Source: Thysanoteuthis rhombus
Lineage: Eukaryota > Mollusca > Cephalopoda > Oegopsida > Thysanoteuthidae
Assembly (NCBI GenBank): GCA_963457665.1
Contig: OY735212.1
Coordinates: forward strand, 3,315,897 to 3,379,896
DNA: 64,000 bases
Reading direction: 5' to 3'
Positions within the stretch are counted from its first letter, which is position 1; each line of letters begins with the position of its first letter. The notes under the pieces were generated by a model that was not told the DNA's origin, did no database searches, and saw only the letters and a program-made list of their open reading frames with translations. Of this stretch, positions 51,301 through 61,000 are shown one piece after another. The position numbers were made by a program, and so were the translations under genes.

Positions 51301-54300
51301 GTACATCTGTGTTTCAGGATTCCTTTCCGTTTTGTTAGTAAGGTTCTCGTAACTCAAGCTGCTGTTACGGATAACCAGGCTTCCTGAAGCAAAAGGGATA
51401 TGAGCTCGAGTCTTACCGAGAGCTCAAACTTCTTCTCTGATCTGCCCTGTTTACTAACCGGAAGGGATTGATGATCCAGGTTGTTTCGATGAAAAGTTGG
51501 GACAAACTCAACTCCAACTTCTGTTCTGGTTGAAGAGGATTACTGCAACTTTTATGTTGTAGATATAATGAATGAATTATAAAAATGTATATTTTTCTTA
51601 AAAAAATGGTTTTATTCGTTTGAGTGAAATAAGTCTCCTGGCGATCAGTTGGTTGTGAGTTCCAGTCATTGGGGAATGTGGGTTTTACTACCCTCATTTT
51701 GGTGAGGATTGTTCTTGTGGTTGTTACTGTAGGGAAAAAATGTAAGCACCAGACTTCGCACTGGGGTTTGATGAAAATTTGAATGGAGGACCTATCAGTC
51801 CAATATAAATAATAATTGTATGTTGTGTTTTTAACAGATTAGCCATAACCAGCTGAGAAAATATCCCATGTAAATCAGACACAATTTTCTTTGCTTGATT
51901 TTTTTTAGGCAGAATTACCAATTTAACACTCTTTGCTCAAAATTTGGACCATTTTTTGTTTGGCAGTGTAAAATTCACTAAAGTAGCATAACATTTTGGC
52001 TATTTAAAACTTTTTCAGCAACTTTTGGGTGAGTTTTAGCCATTTTTGGTTATTTTTTTTATGTAGCACTTTTTAGCCCTTTTTGGGCAGTCTAATGCTA
52101 AAATATATTTTGAGTTGACTGTTTCTATGAAGCAAAACAATTTAATTTCTCTTCTCTTTTTTTTCTATTTCTATTTTCAGTTTTCCAGCGATTGTTACAT
52201 GAAGTGCCCTAAGGATGTAATTGAAACCACAATTCACTCAATTAGCACACAAAATTCTATCATTATCTTTCAGAGCAACTCTAAATGGGCCAAAGTGACT
52301 GTGGTACAGATATATTTTCTTTTACTTTTATAGCTTTGTTTAGCTCTGCCAACCAAGTTAAAGAGATACAGAGAATCCTCTTTAAAACAAATTAATCAGC
52401 AGGGAGTGTCCATTTTAGCTAATTGTACAAATTAACCAATGGTAGTGTTTGATACTGTATACATATCCAATAGGAGAAAGTATTTACAATTCACACTGAA
52501 TATGATACATCATATAACTGTAAAAAATATGAGTAATTTATGAAATTAATCAACACATACTAATTAGTTCAGGTCTAATTAATTAAGATCTGACTCTGAG
52601 GTTGATTTGTTCTAGTCTAATTAATCAACATCTGACTCTTTTTAAAATCTATTGAGGGTTATAAGATAGTTTACTTCTAAATGTAGAGATGTAATTCTAC
52701 TAGTAATTTTGAATTGGTCCAGTTACGATATCATGAATGATGGTGATATTTCCTTCAGTCAGAAGGAAATTTAAGAATACAAAGAAATTATAAGCTCTAT
52801 GGAGTGGAGAAGATTTCTCTGACTTCTGATTCTCTTGTAGTAAAAGGAATAATCGATTATGTGATAATTCGTATGCAAAGAGGAAAAGAGTAAGAAATGC
52901 AATTCATAACACGAGAAAATTTATTTGCATAAAGAAGATATGGTAACAATTTATTTTTGGCTGCCTACAATTATGAAATGTTCCGATTCGTCACCCACTT
53001 GATTCAGATTTTGTCTGTTATATCTAGCTTCACAGGGTCCGTTTTAATGAGGGTCCACTGTATATGTAATACCCAGTGTCTGAGTGATTTCCCTGAAAGT
53101 TCTCTATAAATTTAGATGGAATTTTACGGAAGCTGAGGCCGAGAAGTGAGATAGTAGTGTATAGATTTGGGGGCTAATCCAATTTGTTTTCAATTGAGAA
53201 ATATTTTCTTCCTTTTTTTAATACATTTACTCTACGGCCTTCAGTTATCATCTGGTAGGTGTGGGGGAAGTAACGAACCGAACCCTTTATTTAACCAACG
53301 GGGATATATAGACCACACTCCCCTCTTAGCAGTAGTAGTATTTTCGAATTATTATTGTCTCACACTGGGATTGAACCTAGAACCATTAGATTAATTGCAG
53401 TAATTCTGTCTGATTCTCTAACCACTACGCTATGTGTCCATATGGAGTACAACGGCCAAAACGTTGTATGAAAAACAACCAAGATGAGGATAGTCCAAAT
53501 AATAATAGAAATAATGATAATACCTCATCTCAAAAATTCAGAGAAACATGTTCACTCGTGTCTGTCTACTCAATATCACTGAAAGTTCTCAATGAATTTC
53601 TATGGATTACTGTGCAGGGGAGGACAATATGCTGTGGGAGAACCGATTGAATTCTGGAGCTGTTGCATGCACAATTAGCTCCCTTGAGTCGTTATGCATA
53701 TAAATCAAATAATATTGCCAGATTTTCTGGTCAGTCTACAAGATACCTCCATGAGTTTTTTATGAATTTTTAATCAGAACTCGTGAAAGGTTGAACGATA
53801 GAATATAAAGAAATTGAATAAATTTTGGAGTGGATCGATGCACAATTACCTACTCTACATCACAGTTGTATGTCCAAATCATGTGGTATTGGCAAAATTT
53901 TGTGACTGTCCAAGCAATATCTTCAAAAGTTCTCAATAGATTTCAATTAGATTTTGTGTGAGGGTGGATAATAGACTATAGAAGAACTGAATAAATCTTG
54001 GGGTGGATCCATCCACAATCATGGCGTTCACAGAGATATCCATTCTCTGAATGCTTTCTGGTTAATTAATTTTCTATTCATTCCACTGATATGTCAATGA
54101 GTAAAGATGAATACCTTTTCCGCCAGACGAGATAGTTTTTGTTTGTCAAATGGAAAACACAAATGTAGTTTTACAAAAACACTATGAGACTTTTCAAAAA
54201 TCAAATTCATAAACTAGATGAAAAAATACTTTGAGCCTGAGTTTATCTGCACGTGTGAGCCACATTGTATTCACTGACCAATGGTCAAGCCATAAATGAC

Positions 54301-55058
54301 CCCTGAAAGTTTCAGTGAGCTCATGTCTACAGTTTGTTGTTGGGCATCGCTCGGAGCAGACATGTTTTCTTACCATGTTTTCAAAATGGTCACATCAATT
54401 AGAAATTTATTTGTGAAATTGAATGATATGGCTACCAAATCTTTTCATACGCTAACCAAAGTTTATCGGGGAGAATGCATTTCGCATACATGAGTGGCAC
54501 AATACTTATCAAGGGTCAAGAGGATGTTTTCTAATTTCTTTAGTTGATTACCCCAACATGGCACGCTGCCAAAAGACCTTGGTCACTTGATGATTTCTCT
54601 CGAATGACTGACCAAACCTGTTTTTTTTCTTTATACTATATGTCTACCTTACACACCAATATGTATATATTTGATAGAATGCCTGTAATTCACATAAAGT
54701 AGTTTTGATTTTTTTACCTTTTTAGGTATTATTGAAATATCAGAAACTGTCAATCCATATTGTCACCGTAGGTTTCTTCAGTTTTAAGCTGGTCTGGCTG
54801 ACTATGTATCCATCATTTGTACAAGCCGCAACAGTGGAGCTAGAGGGCTGAAAAAAAAATTTGGGTAATTAGATTCTTAGTGGAAGTGTGGGGTAGGTTT
54901 CAATTTACAATACAAGTTTACACTAAATTGATCCCTTCGTTTGTGTCTGGTGATGTACAGCCCAACAAAAAAGGGGAGAAGTAACTCGTTCTTAAATCAC
55001 CCCTTTTTTCCAATTGTCCAATTGATCACCCCCCTCCACACACACACACTCACACACA

Positions 55059-55099
<41 letters not shown>

Positions 55100-58000
55100 C
55101 ACTGGCTGTCAGAAAATATTTGTGACATTTTTCTATAGAGTGACTAACCAGACCGTTTTTTTTCTGAATTTTGTTCACGCAGCTTGGCAACTTGATGCAA
55201 GACATTTTACCGTTGTTAATCGAAATTGGAAACTTGAGTAATCACACCAACATTCTTCCAATTGACTGGTTGATTGATGATCAACAAACCATATTTTACA
55301 GTTCAGAATACTATGCAGGTAAGGGACACTGGGAAACCTTTAAACAGGCTTTCCATAAAGTTCTGCGTCAGGTTTTAAAGTTGAAACACCCAAATTATGC
55401 AAATGATAAAATTTCTTCTTAAGAATTGATTTTTGATTCTCATGACTCAATCGCTTAGTTGTTCTTCTCATGAGCAGAAGCCAAGAGCACATTTTGACCA
55501 ATTTTTCATAATCGCAATTCATGAATATTTTACTCTCAATTTTTGCTAATTGTATTTCAAATGCTTCTCCATCTCTTCCTTGTTTTTAAGGGAAGCACTT
55601 CGAATACAATCGGCAAAAATTTAAAATAAAACTCTCATGAATCGAGGTGAAGGAAATTTGATACCGCACTTGGACTTAGTTACACAGAGTATAGGCTGAA
55701 AAAAAAATTCTCATTATAATTAAAGCTACGGACATTTTCGGAACGTATCAACTACATTGTAGAAGACTTTTTATGATTTTTTAAAAGTTATGTAGTCCAA
55801 GGGGAATAACTCAAATTTTTGCTCGTGTTAAGGGAGTTAACTCTAGCTGACTGGTACTTTCTAAGTATCGATTTCAATGGTTCTCAACTTTTTTTTTTCG
55901 ATATGTGTCGATGAACGGTAAAAAACCGTGTAAAGACCATATTCGAGTAGGTTAACTGCGTTTGTAAGAAATTAAGTGACCCTGAGACGGAACGGTCAAA
56001 AATAGTCATCCTTGAAAAAAAAAAGAAAACTGTTATCGTATTAGTTGGGTTGGGTATAATAAGAGAGAAAAAGAAATTATTATTTGTTTACATCACACCA
56101 TATCAAATTCCTCTTTTAAAAATCCATTTTCAAGGAAGAAGAAATAGAAGAGACAATACAAGAAAGAGAGAAGAGCAAAAAAGCAGTTTAAATTGTGTTT
56201 AAAACGATTGTATAATCTATTTCTTAATACATGTATATATTTATTACAAAATGGACATATTTGGTCTGACAGAATGAATTGTGAATTGCGTTATATTACA
56301 TAGAAACTCATGTAAATAGAATGCTCTCACCATTGAGTTACTTTGGTGTTATTTGGGCTTTTGCATTACCAGCGACTGTTCAGCTCAATGGTAGGAACAT
56401 CGCTATGTTGAAGCAGTTACCCTATCGCTGACTGGCTCGATTCCTGCAGTAGATCCATTTTCTTTAATTATATATTCTATTAACGTTGTCTAAAATTGAG
56501 TGATATATTAACCATGTAACAACAGGAGATCATTTCAAATAAGTTTCCGTTTCTTGACTGGAATCGATGGACTGTGTGAAGAAAACCATCTGTTGGTTTG
56601 ATGTTCAGAAAGACATCAATCGATAATACATGTGAAGTAACCTGGTCATCCAGTGCATTCAAACCAGGGAAGTCCAACCTGTTATCAAAGATTATGAGAG
56701 GTTGGCAACGGACGGGGTTGGGAATGTATTCCTGAGATGTATACTTAACTGGGCTGTAGGAAGTGGGTTATGATAAATCACTCAAATGGAATAAAGAAGG
56801 AGAAAAAGTTGACAAAATAACACAACCACATCTACACCTCCGTGCAACACTTCAAGTGTAAGAGGAAGATTTTCTTTTAAATCGTTCTGCCTCTTTTCAC
56901 TTTCAATAAGTTTACTCAGTGAGAAGGCAAGTTGAGTGGAGTTGCCAGATCGGGTGACGGTAGGAAATAATCCACTCTTTATCTCCAAGACTTACCCAAC
57001 ACAGGCATTCAAATAATTATGAATTTGCAAATCGAGCACGTCTGGAGGCAGAGATTCAGTACCAGCCTCAAGTCTTGCATCTTTATTTTGAGGCTGGTAT
57101 TGAACCTCTTTCTCCAGATATGCTCAATTTTCAAATTTGGTACTATTCCAATGTCTGTGTGGGGTAAGTCTTGGAGAGATGAAGTTTGGATTATTTCCCT
57201 GTTTAACCTGATCTGGCAGTCCTGGAGTTGTTTTGCGTTTCCTCTTCTTATTCTGTCATTTCTTCTTATTGTTAACTTTGTTTTGTCTTCTGTCTCTTTC
57301 CAGAACCTCTCAAGTGCAAGTTTGATATCATCAACATGAACAGAAAACAAATTATTTTACAGTTGATTGAAGCTGCCCTCTACCTTAATGCAAATGGGGT
57401 GGCTTTCTTAGCATGGACAAGTGAGTTCTGTCTTCTTTCTTTTCCTCTACCTAATTCATGGCAAAATCAATCAGTCCCAAACAAATTTTGTATTAGTTTT
57501 TTATAATGTAATGTTGTGATGAATCAATTTTTATTATATAATGTTGTGATGAATTAAATTTCATTATATAATGTTGAGATGAATTAATTTTTTATTATAT
57601 AATATTGTAATGATTTCAAATCGCTGTCATAGTTATTAATTGAACAACTGTAGCATAAAAATTTAGAGTGATGTAAAAAAAAATTCCATCAAAAATGAAT
57701 ATGGTCATATATTCTGTTTATGACATCACTTGCATTTTCCACTGGAAAATAACTAAAATAGAGTTAAAGAAAAAATCCAGGAATATCCAGATGATAAAAC
57801 CCATCAAAGTAAGGCCTTGGAAAATTCAAAAAAGCTTTTTTTCCAAACATTTCTTGAAGGCGTGTAGTGGAGTAGTGATGCCAATTTTCAAGTTTGTAAA
57901 CAAAACGGTGTGGCCAGGAGCACTGGAATACACACACACAAGCATATATAAAAAAGATAGAACCCTTCACCTCTTTGGTTGCGACAGCTGTTCAACAAAA

Positions 58001-61000
58001 AAACAATTATTGTAAATTTATAACAATAAATGTAAATTGCGATTTAAAAGTCTCTTCTGATGAACTTGATAAACACCTTCCTCTGGATATCAATTGATTT
58101 CACATCTCTTATCATAATCTCTCCTTCTTCTTATACCAGGTGATAACATCTACTGGAAGAATGGTATAGTAAGGTTGACTAACTTCCACATGGGATCAGC
58201 ATTATATCATGATTTTGACCCGGGAGTCATCAAATCCCTTTTGTTTCCAACGATTGTTCCACCTGAGGTCAGTGATTCTATCAATTCATTTCCATCTACG
58301 GGCATCCCTCGATAAAGTATGATTTGTTACAGACTGGTTCAATATACCAGGAAGGTGGGTCGTGGACCCCAACATTTCTGACTCCATCATCGACCGTTCT
58401 TCCCGGATATGGCGAATAAAGATGAATTTCATCAAAAGACTTGATAAGACTGAAATATCAAATTTCCAACAAGTATCTATGTGGAGTTTTACAAGTAATT
58501 TCTTTGATTTTTTTTGATGAAAACAGTGGGGAATTTGTATCTGACTTTTGATTATTGACGTCCATTGTGTCATGGTTGTCTCTCTTTGACCCCAACACCC
58601 ATGAATTTGCTTAGACTCAGCTGAGAAGCTGTGCTAAAAAATCCACACCAGGACAAATCCATGCAAAAATCAACAAAATTTTAATTTTTGTAATCTATTC
58701 TTTCAACTTAATGGTTTGTTTCTCCGAACTGAGTTACCAAATTGAAGCATAGACGTTAATTAATTCATCCAAAAAATTTGACTCAAAAAATAATTTCAAT
58801 TTTTGTATCTTAATAAATTGTTTTGACACCATAAAATATTCTTGCTGATCTCTGTGTAGATTCATCGTATGCAGATTGGTCCAGGTGAATTAGTTACTGC
58901 AGGTTGGTTTTGCGCAGAAATATTGGTGAAACCTAGATAAACATCCTTAGAATAACGTTTTATTGTCTTGGATAGAAAATGAATTCATTCGGCAGTTTTA
59001 AGACTTATCAGCTGGAATATAGAGAAGAATTCTGGAAAAATATATTAATAAAATGTGCCTGGTAAATGTTTCTCTGTACTGATAATCATATGATTTTTGA
59101 TCAAGTTTCATACATTTTTATAACTTGAATTACTGTGTATTTTAATGTTAATTATGTACAGGGATGCCCATGAAGTTAATTTTATTTGATAAATAATAAT
59201 GAATAAATAAAATCCTTTTACCAGTTCTCATCTGGGCTTAATCTTTGTATTTTTCAGCTCCACTCGCAAGACACCAATCTAGAGAAGGCTGATGTATGGG
59301 GTGTTTGCTGCTTATTTTATGAACTTCTCACTCGCGAAGTTGTCCACTCTCATCTGTTACATATGGAAAGAAATGTTGTGTGGAGAAAGGTAAGAGGATT
59401 GTATTGCTTAAAACAATGGTTCCCAACCTTTCTGTCCTGTTTACCCCTGGCAACTTTTCAAATTTATTTCCACCCTGTTTTGTACAGTAATTTCAGTTTA
59501 CACTGCTGACGTATTAATATTATGGGGATAAGATACTTGACAAATATATGAATTAAATAAGAATGGGAAAATATTTTTCAAATAATTCATTCTACTGACT
59601 TATTTCGACTAAGATCGTTAGCTAAGTTTACAATTCTAATGAAATGTCTTCTTCTAAATGTTATCATGCATCTGTATGAATAGGAAGAAAACTTTTCATT
59701 AAAATTCACGACCTTGACAACGACATTAATTAAACTAGTCAGTAGAACGGATCATTTGAAAAATATTTTCCCATTCTTATTTGATTTAAATACTTCTAAT
59801 GTAATCAATTATCCAACAATGGAGGAATTTTAAAACACTGTCCTTGAAATTATTATTCTGATTTGTGCAAATGGATAATACATTTCATACTTTGCTTTTT
59901 CCAGAGTTATTCACCCCTGAATTAGATTACTTTATTGGCCACACAGTGATTAAGTATAAAATACAGATTGTTAAATCCTAAATTTTTCAAAAAACAGGCT
60001 TACTTCAATTCTTCTTCTCAACTTCAGTTTGTTTTTTCCGAAATTATCATTCAACCAAAAAATATATTCGAATGCAGAATCAGTAAATTTACCTCTGATT
60101 GGGCAAAATTTATCCACTAGGGATGAATTTACTCCACTTTGACAACCCCTGGCTTAAAATAAAAGTTATATGGGGGTATTGGTAGCTTTATAGTTAGCAA
60201 GATAAGGGATGGAATAGGTGAATTCGTTCCATCTTCTCAGGCAGGGTTGTAAGACTATTTAGTGTCAGTACTTTGAGCAGAGAAGTGCTCGACAATACTC
60301 TGACAGGGGTCCATACATCCTGAGAAATGATATGTGCAATCTTTAATCTCTGTCTCATCCCAAGACCCTTCAAGAGACAGAACCCTACCCCATTGATATG
60401 GATGGAGATAAAGTTAATAATCTTTAATAATTAATCACTAGTGCTTGCTATAAAGGTTCTTGCATCCTGGATTAAAAGAAGGAAACTCCAAACAGTAATT
60501 CATAATTCTTTGGATAAGCACTTCTTTGGCTACTATCTTTGGATTGTAATACAACTGCTTTGAGAACCTGCGTATTTGGAACTGTGATTAATCATGACCG
60601 ACATTCATGTGAATAATTACCAATACTATTGCATACCAATGTGGCGATGCTCATTAGTTTTTTGGTCTTAGCAACTGTGTGATACTAGACCCAAGTACAA
60701 ACCTTATTCTCAGATCTGGCAAAAGGTAACCCTGACACAATTGCTGCTGTAATGTAACATCGGTTTGTTTGCACTATCAGAAACTGGTCTCAAGAATCTC
60801 TGTTTAGTCATATGGATTGAATTCGAGTCACCCAATACCAATATAACACCATTTACTCTAAATACCTCATCTAAACTGGATGATCAAATTATAGAACTAG
60901 CTGACAAAAGCCAAAGCAAAGACAGGGGTTCTCAGCCAAGCAGCAGAGTCAGCCCTTGTTGAGTGAAACCTCATCAGCAGCAGGCTTTGTACCATCTGAC

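Noticed and set aside
57009..57350. Similar open frames on both strands as a gene pair
   Set aside because: The similarity is explained by the inverted repeat at 57,022-57,137; the plus frame also runs through the exon 8 acceptor.
58861..58910. Possible small exon with an AG border and a GGTGAAT donor between exons 9 and 10
   Set aside because: Exon 9 (..PPE) joins exon 10 (LHSQ..KADVW) in phase with normal kinase spacing, so an insert is not needed; the acceptor tract is weak.
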